Shown here: positions 47,040 through 58,194 of the stretch, one piece after another
Layout of the letters: each line of letters begins with the position of its first letter
Position numbering within the stretch: the stretch's first letter is position 1
The notes under the pieces: model-generated
What the model was told of the DNA's origin: nothing
The model's input: only the letters and a program-made list of their open reading frames with translations
The model's database searches: none
Made by a program: the position numbers and the translations under genes
Assembly: GCA_950295325.1 (NCBI GenBank)
Contig: OX485804.1
Span: 46,116,429-46,180,428 of the forward strand
Direction: 5' to 3'
Source of the DNA: Polytrichum commune
Taxonomy: Eukaryota > Streptophyta > Polytrichopsida > Polytrichales > Polytrichaceae
Length of the DNA stretch: 64,000 bases

Positions 47040-48940
47040 AATAGTTAAACTATAGGCTAGGGAGGTACTTACAACAATAGGCATGGGCTTAGGCGCCCAT
47101 AGTTGGTTACAACAACTATCGTCTTCCCTGCCAAGTTAAGAGGATTGGCGAGGAGGAGGAGACCAGACAATCTTTGATCGTAATTGAGCGCAGAGAGAAA
47201 ACTATAGGTTAGTCTCCCTCAGCACCGAGATTGGGCGAGGACAATAGTTAACTATTTTCTTTGAGTAATCACCGCAATGATTGCGGGTCACCAATTTTTC
47301 CATAGGAACATTGTTATTGGAATTTTGAGTCGATTGAATGGCCGGAGCCTCATCGAACTATTTTCTTGTTTTGACTGCGTGAATGTGAAATTGAAAACTA
47401 TTGTCAATTGACAGGGTTGCAAATGACTGAGATTGAAATAAAAAATGGAATTGATTGAGAGAAAATTGGAGAGAGCAATGCGAGATTGAGAGAGGAATTG
47501 AATGAGTTCAAACTGTGAGGAGTATCGAGTGATCAAGAGAGAAATAATCAACCTTTAAGTGAAAGAGGATGCGAATGAGAAAGAGGAATAAACAATGAGA
47601 GAGCGAGGGATATTTGAGAAGTATGAGAGGAATGAGGAATTAGAGAGGGAAATCAAGAGTGAAAACTATGAGCGGTCAAAGATGAACATTGTGTAACTAT
47701 TGCCTAAGTGTGGATTCTTGAACATAGTTGAGCCTACTGGAATGGTGAATCAAAAGTGTGCGAAGATTGTGATACTAGCGAACTATTGTCTGAGTGAGAA
47801 GTACAACTAGTTTGACAGACAAACATTGAGTGGTCAGAACCTCAAGGGTGAGGGATTAAGTGTAACCATGGGTGGAGAATCCCATTGAATTTGGTGCATA
47901 TGCAAAACCCTTGGCCGAAGAAGGTGAGGTAGAAAGGAGGGAAAGAGAGAAAACCATTACCTTGGAATGGAGTGAGAGAGTGAAACTATAATATGATAGT
48001 GCTGAGAGAAAGAGGGCCGAGCCATGTCGAGGAAGACCCTGAGAGAGAAAGAGGAAAAGACGAGTGCCATGCCGAGAGTTAAACTATGGGCTATAGTTGA
48101 GGCATGTAATAGGCAGTGAGATGAAGTTGAAATGCCAAGTGTCGGGCTGTATATGAACCGATTCATTATAGTTAAGCATGTGAGAGGCAGTGGAATAAGA
48201 AAGAGGAAATTGTTTAGCCGAGCATGATTATAGTTAAGATAAAAACTATAAGCTGTTAGGAGTACCATTTGAAGAGTGAATTTAATGAGAGAAGCCGATC
48301 AACTAAAGTGATGAGAAATCACATCTGATCAATTGATTAGCGGTGGAATTTGAAGAGTTAAGAGGAATTAAGTGAACTTAAAGATAGGATGAACTTTGGA
48401 TTAAAAGGAGATTTAGGCACAAATTGTCATGGGCTTAATTAGGAGTTTTATATGATTACATAGTCTAGTGACGAGATCTTTGAGTGTGTAGTGCAAGCTA
48501 ACCATATCAACTATTGTCTTGTGTGTGTGTTACCCTGGTGGTTGTTGTTGCTGCAGGTTGTGCAGGGCAATCAAGACTATAGCTTGACCATGTTAATTGA
48601 TGTTAGTTGCATAAGTTGTGAGTAATGATTAAATCTTGGAATTAATGAATGAACAATTTGTCTTGTATTGGAATTAACCTTGACCAATTAATGAAGGAAT
48701 TGTTGTGATTTGAAGATGCATTGGCCAATGGTTACCAAGGACAATTGTGTTATTCAAAGACTATTGTTCTCGAAAGACTATTGTTCTATAATCTCATGAC
48801 GAGATGGATACTACAGTTACTGACACACGTACCCCACTGAATGAGAAACAATGAGAGGAAACCTTGAGAGAAAGGAGAGCGAAAGATGGATAAGTGATGT
48901 TTTAGAGTGAAAATAGCAACCCTATTATCTAATTAATGAA
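47040..48940 (+). repeat. Dispersed AACTAT-motif array in purine-rich DNA
   Basis: At least 15 copies of a motif near AACTATTGTCTGAG or AAACTATAGGCTA, e.g. near 47,051, 47,202, 47,393, 47,695, 47,780, 48,073, 48,240, 48,508, 48,572, 48,767 and 48,780, mostly on the same strand. Between them the plus strand is rich in GAGAGA/GAGGA. It could be a transposase-binding array. No gene is visible. Confidence 0.5.
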
Positions 48941-49306
48941 CTATAAAGTGACAAATGCATGTAATAGACACTAGTAAAACCTTCCTTGAGAGTCTGTACC
49001 TTGGGTTTTGGTTATTTCCGTCATAGCAAAAACCTAACTACAAAGACCTATATCATAAATCTTCAATGAAATCTCTCACTAAATCTTCTTTGCTCCACTT
49101 AACAAAAGCACTGAAAACATCAACAAAACAAAAACTAACAGATGCAAACCCGAAACCCTCGACCAAGTGAGCGCTAAGCGATGAGTCACTTTGCGTTTTG
49201 ACACCTTCATATGCATTAATTTCATAGTATAAAGAAACTTATTATAATCTTCATTGATTTCCCACAAAAATTATCAGCCCACCCTTACTAAATGGGATAA
49301 TCAGTG

Positions 49307-51594
49307 TAGAGAGTAGTGACTATGACCATTGCATTCTTAAATCTCTCATTGGTTGTATAGTGAGTGGCGGTCCCACTTCATTTTAACACTTGATCACCTA
49401 AACAAAGTAATACATGACAGGGGTTGTAGCAAAAATGAACACAAAAAAGGGTTACGATGAGATTGAGTTATGTGGTTATAAAACATATACACACCATCCT
49501 AGGTTCAATAGTGGACACAAATAGAAAAGCCTTTGTGATCATTTCAAGATTAAGAATACGCCCATTTTGAGCACGTATAACTTTTGTATTTTTACTCTGA
49601 TCATGTACCTTGGAATGACAGTCTTTGTGATTTACAAAATGTGAATTGGATGATACAATTTCCGAGCCAATCCAAATGTATGTGGAAGTTAAAAAAGTGC
49701 CCACAATAGGGCCGAGTACCATAAAATGTGGAAGTAGACATATTTATTGATGTAGAAGATATGAGTGCAAATAGGATTATCAATTGACCTTAGAATCACA
49801 ATCTTGGTGAGGAAGTGATGATGGTTGTGTAACCGAAAGGTCCACCCAACCCATGATGGAAGATGCTTCCATTGGTAGCCTTTGTATTGAGCCGGTGTCG
49901 ATATTGTTGGCCCACTACATTACCCATGCAATAATATTGAGCCACTCACATTCATGGTACCTAAAATAAAGTGTGCGGCCTTATGTGGTCAATCATTTTA
50001 ATTGGGTGCCTATGTTTGAGTGGTTTAATAATAATAATAAATAAATAAATAACGCTGGAGCTTTTTACACTAATGTGCTATTTATTTTCATCCTCTCCTA
50101 ATCATGTTCACGCGAACATGGAGAGGAGGGGGCTTAGTGCTTAGTTTGGTAGGTGGATTATAAGATAGTTAGTGTTAGTAGGTATACATATATTGGGTTA
50201 ATCAATGTTAGAAGATATATATATATAGGGTGTGAATGTGGGGGAAGGGGGGGGGGTGGGATGAGTCTAGTGGGATTGGAGATTGTTTCTTTTCAAGTTT
50301 TCTTTTGTTGAGGATATATAATGTGTGTTAAGTATCTGTTGGAGATTTGTGAGAAGGTGTCCATGAGTTTGTGAATATTTTGGGCACGAAATTTAAGGTA
50401 TGTGAGGGTTTTGGTGGTTGGGGTATGAATGGTGCTGCGGATTCTAGCTGTTATTGTTACGGATGGGAGGAGTACAACGTATTTGTCAAAGTTTTTTTTT
50501 GTTTAAAATTTTTTATTGCTTCCAATGAGAAACTACCGTTGCGGTATGTAAATTCAAAAAAATAAAGACTTTTGGGTTTGGGTTTGGGTGAGAATGGGGG
50601 TTTGGATGTAGGTGTTGCTCCAAAGGATGCATAGTATATTAGGGTGTAGTCGTGTTGGGCACTTGCAGCATGGGAGTAGCCATGATGGTATGGTGTTTCC
50701 CGTTGTTCGTTCGTTGAGTTTGATCGCATTTATAGGTGTGAAGCATCTTGTGGTAGGGTGTGCCAATAGTGTGTCAGCTATTGGGTGGACTGTTTTGTTA
50801 TGTTGGCTAGTGCAGAGGTTGTTTGTTTGTTTGTTTGTTTGTTTGTTTGAGTGGTATATGCCAAGGCTCGTAGATAAGAAATGGACATACGAAGTGTTTC
50901 AATTAGATTGAACTTTATGTTCAAACTATAGATAACATTGTAGGTTCAAGACTGGACATAATCGTGAGGATTTTGTGATTACTTGAAGAGAATAAGAATC
51001 TTAACTTTGATCTCTTATAAATTTTGCGACTGAATTCCAAATCTGGTACTTTAAATGCAAAACTTTTTTATTTGTAATTGATAACCAGGTGAGATCGCTT
51101 AGGATTTCATCCAACAATCAAAATTGGCCATGGGATTGGAAGTGCGCACAACATGGTATATATACCTTGCTTGCCTTCCAAGGCCAAAATACAAATGCAC
51201 TTCCCCAACAACACAAAACCATGTTTGAAGCATTGATCACTTCTTAAGAATGAGGAGAAGTTGAGCTTACAATGTTGAATGCGTTCAAATTTATTGAAAG
51301 TTGAGGAAAGGCCTTGTGAAGCTGTACATGATGAAAAGTTTTTTTTTTTTTTTAAAAAAAAAATTAATTCCAATGAAAAACAAAGCCGATTTGCAAGGAT
51401 GTACAATGTATTCATTGGGTTCGAGAATTTGCAAGTATTTTTTGAATGACAAATTTTGGTGGTGAGTAGACACGTCCTGCTTTGACGAAGAAAGGCCACT
51501 TGATAATTTAATACTACTCTACTAGATGAATCCTTGTCAAAATACTATCAATAAACCCCTCCCCTCTTGAAAAGAAAACGATTTCTCTTAATTA
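49307..51594. other. No gene seen; R1 copies and simple repeats
   Basis: R1 blocks at 49,385-49,530, 49,960-50,020 and 50,848-50,995. A G10 run lies at 50,247-50,256, (GTTT)n at 50,819-50,849, and a T14 run followed by A9 near 51,338-51,363. Frames at 50,371-50,911 are short, low-complexity and overlapped on the other strand. Confidence 0.5.
50247..50256. repeat. Poly-G tract (10)
   Basis: Ten G following GGGGAA. Confidence 0.9.
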
Positions 51595-51987
51595 GACTAA
51601 ATATACCAATTAGTGCAGGTGGTACTAATTCAAGTCACATGCACAATCTAGCCAAATCTCAAAGTTAATGAGGGCTAAAGTTGTTACTGAATGACTAAAT
51701 TCATGACTACGGTAAATTCTATGCTCATTTCCATAGTTTTCAAGTATATTAGAGTGTGCTTGTGATTAGCTTATGCCACATATTTGTCATTGAATAATGT
51801 CAACTGTAGATACATTTAGTGATTAGTGTCAAATGTTGGTACTTTAAGTGAATAGTGCCAAGTGCCGAGATGAACAATATTTCCTAGTCTTAGATCTAAG
51901 ATCTTTTGGTGACACTAATTCATAACGTAAAGGAATTTAGTATCACCTTCATTAATTTTCCACCTTCACTAATTGGTATACTTAGTG
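51595..51987. mobile_element. CACTA-like MITE, 393 bp
   Basis: The left end (G)ACTAAATATACCAATTAGTG and the inverse of the right end, CACTAAGTATACCAATTAGTG-like, pair. Left and right parts match the two ends of 46,188-49,306, so it looks like an internal-deletion derivative. Confidence 0.7.
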
Positions 51988-52897
51988 TACCTCTCTACGG
52001 AGCGGCCCTATCTTGGTAGCATTTTAACTCACGTACTCCTTACTACTTAGAACCTTGTTTCTCCCTCTTAGAATCTTTCCCTCCCCTGTACTTTTGTTTC
52101 TACATGTTAGGATGGATTTACATCATAACATGGGGTCCAAAACACCCAATAATGGACCTTATTTTCGGACTAAAGATTGGACCCAAGGGAGACCATAAGC
52201 TGGAAGATTGGTTTCTTAAACTAGGAGGAGTATTTTCTTATGAAGACCATTGAGAATTGATGAGAAAGTGATACACATCAATGCCACTTTCAGTTTATAA
52301 ACCTTGCACCCATACCTTAGTCTAAATTGTTGGGTCCAAAATTTTGCTCTCGACTAATAAGATCGCTAGAATTTTGAGGTTCTTTGGCCTTGGACCCCAA
52401 TGTCAAGTGGATATTTATGTTATTATAGTATGTAGGTGAACACATGGCATCAATAATTGACATCCACAATGCTATCAAAGAACCTACATGAAGTTACCAA
52501 AATTGTAATAGTAGTCAAGTATTGATATTTGGTGGGTATGTCAAGGTGAGAGAATTTTTGTATATCCAAGTTGTTATTTGGACTGACACCATGTCATTGA
52601 ACCATATTGATATTAGGATGATCTTGCTAAGGTCTGAAAGTTTTTGCATGGTGTATAAACCCGAATGATATTGAAACAAAAATACCATCTATACCCGTAC
52701 CCTATTGGTATCAAAAAGAATGTGCAATCCTCATTATAGATATCCAAATGATACCCAAAGAAGATGATACCAAACCAATGTTGGTGGAAACCTAGCCTTA
52801 CTCACCATTGGCAACGTTAATTTTGTTTGGCCAAGTATGAAAACACATAAAAGAGAATGGTGTGACCAATTTCCACACTAACATAGATCTCGATTGT
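51988..52897. other. No gene seen
   Basis: Anonymous DNA with no repeat I could pair. Confidence 0.4.
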
Positions 52898-53152
52898 CCA
52901 ATGAACGGGGAGAACCAAGTGCTAGTTACACATGAATTGGTTGAGTTTGAGATAGTGTCCGGGGAGATATTTGGGGATAATTGGTCAAGATCATGGTGTT
53001 TCCAAGTCTAACAGGTTGCATGTTGTGATCTTTCGGTTCTTCTTTATTTTTTCGAGGAATATTTTATAGATTCCTTTTGAAATGACACATGATTTTCTTG
53101 AACTCTTGAACTTCAACCGGTTATTTCTCAAACTCAATCGGTTCATCTGTAA
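52898..53152. mobile_element. AACCGGTT-family element with inverted ends
   Basis: The left part AGTTACACATGAATTGGTTG and the inverse of the right part, GTTACAGATGAACCGATTG, pair and continue with AGTTTGAGA. The outer left CAATGAACGGGGAGAACC is shared, inverted, with 53,805 and 55,762. Class unknown. Confidence 0.6.
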
Positions 53153-53167
53153 CTACATTGATTTGAC

Positions 53168-53782
53168 TAATTAGTGTGGGGTTACTATTCAAATTTACGT
53201 GTTGCTATAACTTTTTCCCAATAGTATCATTTTTTATCAACTAAGTTGAATCATTACTTCCGTGTGCTTACTAACTACACTAAATATGACAGTTAGTGTC
53301 ACCAATTCTTAAATAACTTAAAAACTCTGCCTAGTTTAGCCAAACAGTCAAAGCCTGGCTTAAATTTGATTGTAAACCGTGGTATAGTGTCACCAACACT
53401 AAATGTCAACACAACATTACTTGTCATTCCTTGTAATTTTTTTTGGAGAATTATAGATTTACAGTGTTGCAATTACTGTCACTTACCAAGTGACATTCCA
53501 TCCAAATTTCAATCATCTATGACAACATTTCATCACAATTTGCTGACAAGAGAAGGTACGGTTTCGGCCCACGGATGAACTCATCCATCGTCCACGACGA
53601 TATTAGTTCACTCCTTCATAAGAAGGCGTCATCCAAAAAGCTACCACAGTGACATAAAATACAACATGACACTTGAATATCATATTCATTACACTTATGT
53701 TATTCACGTAAAAAAAAAATACGATACTCTCAGTAAAATATTACAGCAATGTGTAACTCCAAACGGTAACCCACACTAATTA
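53168..53782. mobile_element. AATTAGTGTGGG MITE split by a CACTA-ended element
   Basis: TAATTAGTGTGGGGTTAC at the left pairs with GTAACCCACACTAATTA at the right, flanked by GAC on both sides. Without the insertion at 53,278-53,695 it would be about 200 bp, like 31,495-31,687. Confidence 0.75.
53278..53695 (+). mobile_element. CACTA-ended element, family C1, nested
   Basis: Starts CACTAAATATGACAGTTAGT and follows 24,767-25,245 nearly along its length. It sits inside the MITE at 53,168-53,782, so it is younger. Confidence 0.7.
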
Positions 53783-53796
53783 GACAAAACAGTGCA

Positions 53797-53936
53797 GTGG
53801 TCAGGTCTCCCCGTTCATTGGGTTTGAGAAACCACCGGGTGAAGGTCAGGACTTCAGGAGAAATTAACGATTATTTTTTAGAGAAATCTACAGAATATAC
53901 CTCACAATCAACAAAGGAAAACCGAGCTATGTCAAC
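53797..53936 (+). repeat. AACCGGTT-family fragment
   Basis: Begins near CCCCGTTCATTGGG and carries GTTTGAGAAACCACCGGGTG, GGAGAAATTAACGAT and ACAGAATATACC. It ends where a CACTA end starts. Confidence 0.55.
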
Positions 53937-54212
53937 TACACTAAATACGAACACTACACTAAATATCACTAACCCTATGAAAGTAAGTAACATTAAATGT
54001 AAACTCAAACACTAAATATCATCTATGGTAATATGTGAAAATTACATGCACGAATTTAGTGTTTAGTAGGAAAGGGGTGGCAACAAGGAAGGCAACGGCG
54101 GCGCATTTATGTCTAACACTAATTATCAAAGAATTGAAAATTAGTGTTGAGCATAGTAGGGTGGTAGAACACTAAATCTAATCAAACACTAAATATCATA
54201 TTTAGTGTAGTG
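53937..54212. mobile_element. CACTA-ended short element
   Basis: The left end has CACTAAATACGAACACTACA; the right end ATATCATATTTAGTGTAGTG is its loose inverse. It is embedded in AACCGGTT-family sequence on both sides. Confidence 0.5.
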
Positions 54213-54330
54213 CCCGGGAAGCTATGATCGGGGAGAACCGGCAGTTAGTTACAGATGAACCGGTTGAGTTTGAGAAATAACCGGTTGAAGTTCAAGACTT
54301 TGGGAGGATTACCAATCATACCTTAAATTA
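54213..54330 (+). repeat. AACCGGTT-family fragment
   Basis: Contains GGGGAGAACCGGCAGTTAGT, GATGAACCGGTTGAGTTTGA and ATAACCGGTTGAAGTTCAAG, the clearest version of the family's end. Confidence 0.65.
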
Positions 54331-55025
54331 ATATAGAAATGCCAAGTACAGTCCAAGGAAATCTGTAGAGAAAACGGATAATTTCCTAGCTTCTAGGAGG
54401 TGGCTTGGATTTTTCAAAATTTACTCGGAAGTGGGCCTAGAGAGTGCAAATTTTATCAGTTGACATCCCATGTTTCCTTATGTATTTAGGCAATTAGCCG
54501 ACATTTCTTTTTTCATTTATCTAGTTTCCTAAATATTTAAAATGGGGTTGGTTTTGTATTTTGATGGTGGATGTTTATTTTCTCCCCATTTTTTTTCCCT
54601 TTAGGTTTCATTGTCATTCATTCCTTCTTTTTTTCAAGTGTTCAGGGTCAAAGAATATTGGCATTTTTTTTAAATTAAAAATTTTTGGGGTCTAAATAGT
54701 ATCCTTAGTAGGATTTGACATTGGCAAAGCCCCTACCATCTTAGGGCCAAGGATGTAGCCTTCAAAAAATACAAGATCCACAAAGGGTCCAAGTATCTTC
54801 TAGAGGCTGGTTAGTATTGAAGTCACGAAATTTGCGTACCACTATTGTCAGTATCACCTGCCCCAAACGAACAAGACACATCAGTCACACTCGGTGTATT
54901 AGGAGAATTCAAATAAGAAGAGGGATTAGCATACAAAAAAAAATACAAACTGTCATTCTTCCAAAGTGGGACAACGTCACTGATAATGTCATCTATCTCC
55001 TCATGTGGCCCTTCCAAAGCAATTT
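54331..55025. other. No gene seen
   Basis: Includes GGCAATTAGCCGA-type text at about 54,490, also found at 56.5-57.0 kb. The minus-strand frame at 54,823-55,032 is not recognised. Confidence 0.35.
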
Positions 55026-55630
55026 GCAACATTGCCTTGAGATTCTTACGTTAGCACTCACAGAGATACAGACTCACTCGATCACTCAATTGATTCAACT
55101 TCAACACTTACAGAAACATAGAATCACTCAATCACCTAATCACTCAATCAATTCAACTTCAACGCTCAAACAACCCTAAACCCTAAACCCAACAAGGCAA
55201 TGGCAACTCCAACTATGCATAGTATTAAAAAATATATTAAAAAGTATGTGTCCAATGGGCTGCCCATCGTGAAAAATGCCTTTCAATCGGTAATTTCTTG
55301 TGGATACTCCTAGGGTGGCTTGCCTAAATGCCTCGCAACATTGCCTTGAGATTCTTACTTTAGCACTCACAGAGATACATACTCACTCGATCACTCAACC
55401 GATTCAACTTCAACACCCATAGAAACATAGAATCACTCGATCACCCAATCAATTCGACTTCATCACTGAGACGACCCTAAACCCTAAAGCTAGCAAGGCA
55501 ATGATAACTCCAACTATGTATAGTCTTAAAAAAGTTAATCCTAAAAAGTGTATGTCCATTGGGCTGTGAAAAATGCCTTTCAATCGGTAATTTTCCATGG
55601 ATACTCCTAGGGCAGCTTGCCTAAATGTTG
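55026..55630 (+). repeat. 309-bp tandem duplication, two units, leader-like
   Basis: Units 55,026-55,334 and 55,335-55,630 match along their length, sharing GCAACATTGCCTTGAGATTC, CCTAAACCCTAAA and TTTCAATCGGTAATTT. Each unit looks like a plant transcript leader: CT/CA-rich text, then a telo-box (CCCTAAACCC at 55,172-55,190 and 55,474-55,488), then an ATG. Confidence 0.85.
55200..55313 (+). CDS. Short ORF behind a telo-box, 37 codons, unknown
   Basis: Starts ATG ten bases after the telo-box and reads MATPTMHSIKKYIKKYVSNG, LPIVKNAFQS, to a TAG. A GTAATT donor-like site lies after FQS. In the second unit the corresponding frame starts MITPTMYSLKK and stops early. It may be the first exon of a captured or decayed gene; not recognised. 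Confidence 0.25.
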   Translation: MATPTMHSIKKYIKKYVSNGLPIVKNAFQSVISCGYS

Positions 55631-55634
55631 GCAT

Positions 55635-55644
55635 CCCCCCCCCC
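55635..55644. repeat. Poly-C tract (10)
   Basis: Ten C immediately after the tandem duplication. Confidence 0.95.
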
Positions 55645-55757
55645 TTAATCGGCCCATTTCCAAAAACCTTGCTTTTTCTTCCGGAATCCCTTCCTTAGCA
55701 TTTCTATTTCATTCGGAAATCCTCAAAATCAACTGGCTAGCTTGTAACTAATTGCCA

Positions 55758-56290
55758 GCACGCCCCGTTCATTGATGTCAACATGCAACCGGATGGACTT
55801 GCAAACACTAGGGATCTCAACCGATTATGCCCAAAAATCTCCCCAATCACTGCCGGGAAGTGTTTAGGCATAGTCGGTCAAGATGCTAGTGATTCTAAAT
55901 CCAGCCGGTTACATGTTGACATCACCTTCCGGTTTTGCTTTCATTCACTTGAAGTATATTCTTCAATAGATTCTTCCAGAATGATCAGTAATTCTCCCGA
56001 AGTCTCGAACTCCAACCGGTTATTTCTCAAACTCAACCGGTTCATCTATAACGAACCACCGGTTCTTCCCGGACCAGTGATCAGGGAGGTTTTTGGGCAT
56101 AATCGGTTGAGACCCTAGTGTTTGCAAGTCCAGCCGCTTACATGTTGACATCCTCCGGTTTTCCTTTATTAAATTGGGGTATATTCCATAAATTCCTCTA
56201 AAACGATCGGTAATCCTTCCCAAGTCTCCAACTTCAACTGGTTATTCCTCAAACTCCACCGGTTCATTTGCAACTATCCGCTTGGTTTAT
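55758..56290. repeat. AACCGGTT family, two adjacent copies
   Basis: Two head-to-tail units share TTACATGTTGACATC, TCCGGTTTTSCTTT, AACTCCAACCGGTTATTTCTCAA-like text (55,999 onward; partner near 56,228) and GGGCATAATCGGTTGAGACC. Recurrent CCGGTT/AACCGG motifs make many short inverted repeats. Confidence 0.7.
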
Positions 56291-57282
56291 TCCTGGACAT
56301 ACATACATACACATATATATATATACATACATAGGTGTAGAACATGCATGTAAGCGCGCGCTGGCATCTATGTTCGGGGAAAACCGATGGCTAGTTCATT
56401 ATCAGTCTATGGATTTCCTCTCATGGCCGGTCCAAATTTCCAACCATCGGATGGCGATCCGACTGTAATTTCAATCCTCCGGCAATTAGCCGATGGACCA
56501 GAAAATGTCCCGGAAATGTAGCCGATTCTTCTTGTGAGTTACTGGATTTCAGCCGTAAGCATCCAGAACGCTATTTGTCTGGGGCATCTGATGATGCACT
56601 TGAGGAAGTACCCTAAACCTTAAACTTTTTGAATTATGCAACCTTTCCATGACCAAATCCAATTGCTTCTATGAAGAATTGGGGGACCCTTGGCCTTTCA
56701 AGCAGTGAAGGCATTGCTAGGTTCAATTCCTGCCAAGGATATTAACTCTTCAAATTTAAAGTTTTGAACATGCCTTTCTTTTCACCTATTCAAGATTTTT
56801 GTACTAAGAAATGATTTCTAAAAACTTTTCATACATTTTTTAAACAATTAGTGCCGATATGAATTCCATTTAATCGGATATTGGCCAATGAAAAGATGAA
56901 AATATAGGCAATTGGCCGATTGATTTTACAAGATCCCGGCTGTTGCCGATGTAAATTGGGAAAAATCCGACCCTTCGTAGCAACTACCGGCAATTAGCCA
57001 CTAAGGCTTCAAAAACTTCCCGAACTCTGGCTTGCATTGAAGGAACGGCCGGGTGTTGACCCAATTTAAGTGCAGAAATGTCCCCAGACAACACAACTAC
57101 TGCGCTTGCCTTGCCTTGCCTTGCCTTGTCGTCCCACCTGAATTAAACTGCACAAGACACCTCCGGCCATAGCCCTGACGACGCCATCACCAGCGGCATT
57201 TAAGGCGCCTTATGAATGTCGCCATATATATTATGCTGCTGCTGCTGCTGTGTAGATAAGGTGAAGATTTCGATCGTGTTGA
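56291..57282. other. No gene; CCGGCAATTAGCC motifs
   Basis: CATA/TA microsatellite at 56,303-56,335. GGCAATTAGCCGA and relatives recur at about 56,481, 56,910 and 56,990. CTTGC pentamer repeats at 57,108-57,130; CTG repeats near 57,236. Probably more of the AACCGGTT family. Confidence 0.45.
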
Positions 57283-57389
57283 GAGCCTGATGAGCAGTGA
57301 TGAATGTCCGGGAAGATTTCTGGGCATCATCGCTCAAGATATATCCTCCAATGTTTCCAACTCCAACCGGCCACTAAGCTTAAGTGTGT

Positions 57390-58194
57390 GAGCGAGCTTT
57401 CGGTTCGTTTTTCTTTATCAAAGTGTATTACCTAGATTTGTCTAAAACGATCCCTACTTTTCTTGAAGTCTTCACGTTTAGACCTTTTTTTTCTTTTTTT
57501 TCTTTTTTTCCAAAATTCAATTGGTTTTTTGTGTGTCTAATGCCCCCTCCCCACTTGACATTAGCTAAGCCTAAAAGTGGGTTCTTAAAAATGAGCCTCC
57601 ACACCATCGACATTATCTAGTGCCGAGCCTAGTTGGCAAATGATGTGGCATGGCTTAAAAGTGGAGGTTTTAAGCTAAAACTACCGACCCTCCCATCGGT
57701 ACCTAGACATGAGACAAGAATGTAGGAACTCTAAAAGTGTTGCCTCCCGCTCTTGTGATTGGTTGCTTTTAGTCTTAGCTATGAGGGCACGAGGAGCTCC
57801 ATTAACAAAAACCGATGGTAAGTAGTAAGGCATTTGGGGATGGGACAAAAACTATCCAACATTCATTGGTTGGTAGATAAAACAATGAACATGTGTGAAA
57901 GCTACTTAACTAAAACCTACTTGGAAATCTCCAGAGCAAATTTGTGTAGGTGCATTGGGATAGCCGGACGTGTCCGCTATAACCGAGGGAGCTTTACCCG
58001 GGTTTTAGGGAAGTCTTTGGTTATTTGCTAATGTCAAGTGGGGAGGGGGCATCATGAGTGAGCTTTTGGTTCGTTTTCTTTATTGAGGTGTATTACCTAG
58101 ATTTGTCTAAAACGATCCCTACTTTTCTTGAAGTCTTCACCTTCAGACCTTTTTTTTTCCTTTCCAAAATTCAATTGGTTTTTTGTGTGTCTAA
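57390..58194 (+). repeat. ~145-bp direct repeats flanking a TIR element
   Basis: 57,390-57,540 and 58,056-58,194 match closely (GTATTACCTAGATTTGTCTA, AAAACGATCCCTACTTTTCT, TTTTTTGTGTGTCTAA). They lie directly outside the two TIRs of 57,540-58,052. The left copy continues leftward into AACCGGTT-family text. Confidence 0.85.
57540..58052. mobile_element. 513-bp TIR element, 26-bp perfect TIR
   Basis: Starts ATGCCCCCTCCCCACTTGAC (then ATTAGC) and ends with the exact inverse. No transposase and no short target duplication; instead a ~145-bp direct repeat lies on each side. Superfamily unknown. Confidence 0.75.

Larger units (their letters stand above)
46188..49306. mobile_element. Putative 3.1-kb CACTA-like element
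   Basis: The left end CACTACATTGATTATCCCAT and the inverse of the right end, CACTGATTATCCCATTTAGT, pair. About 170 bp at the left and about 75 bp at the right match the two ends of the short element at 51,595-51,987, which supports these as true ends of one family. No TnpA/TnpD-like coding is visible. No matching 3-bp flank remains, so two separate insertions cannot be excluded. Confidence 0.5.

Noticed and set aside
50371-50911. Pair of plus-strand frames with glycine- and leucine-rich text
   Set aside because: Low complexity, ends in a GTTT microsatellite, and the opposite strand is equally open.
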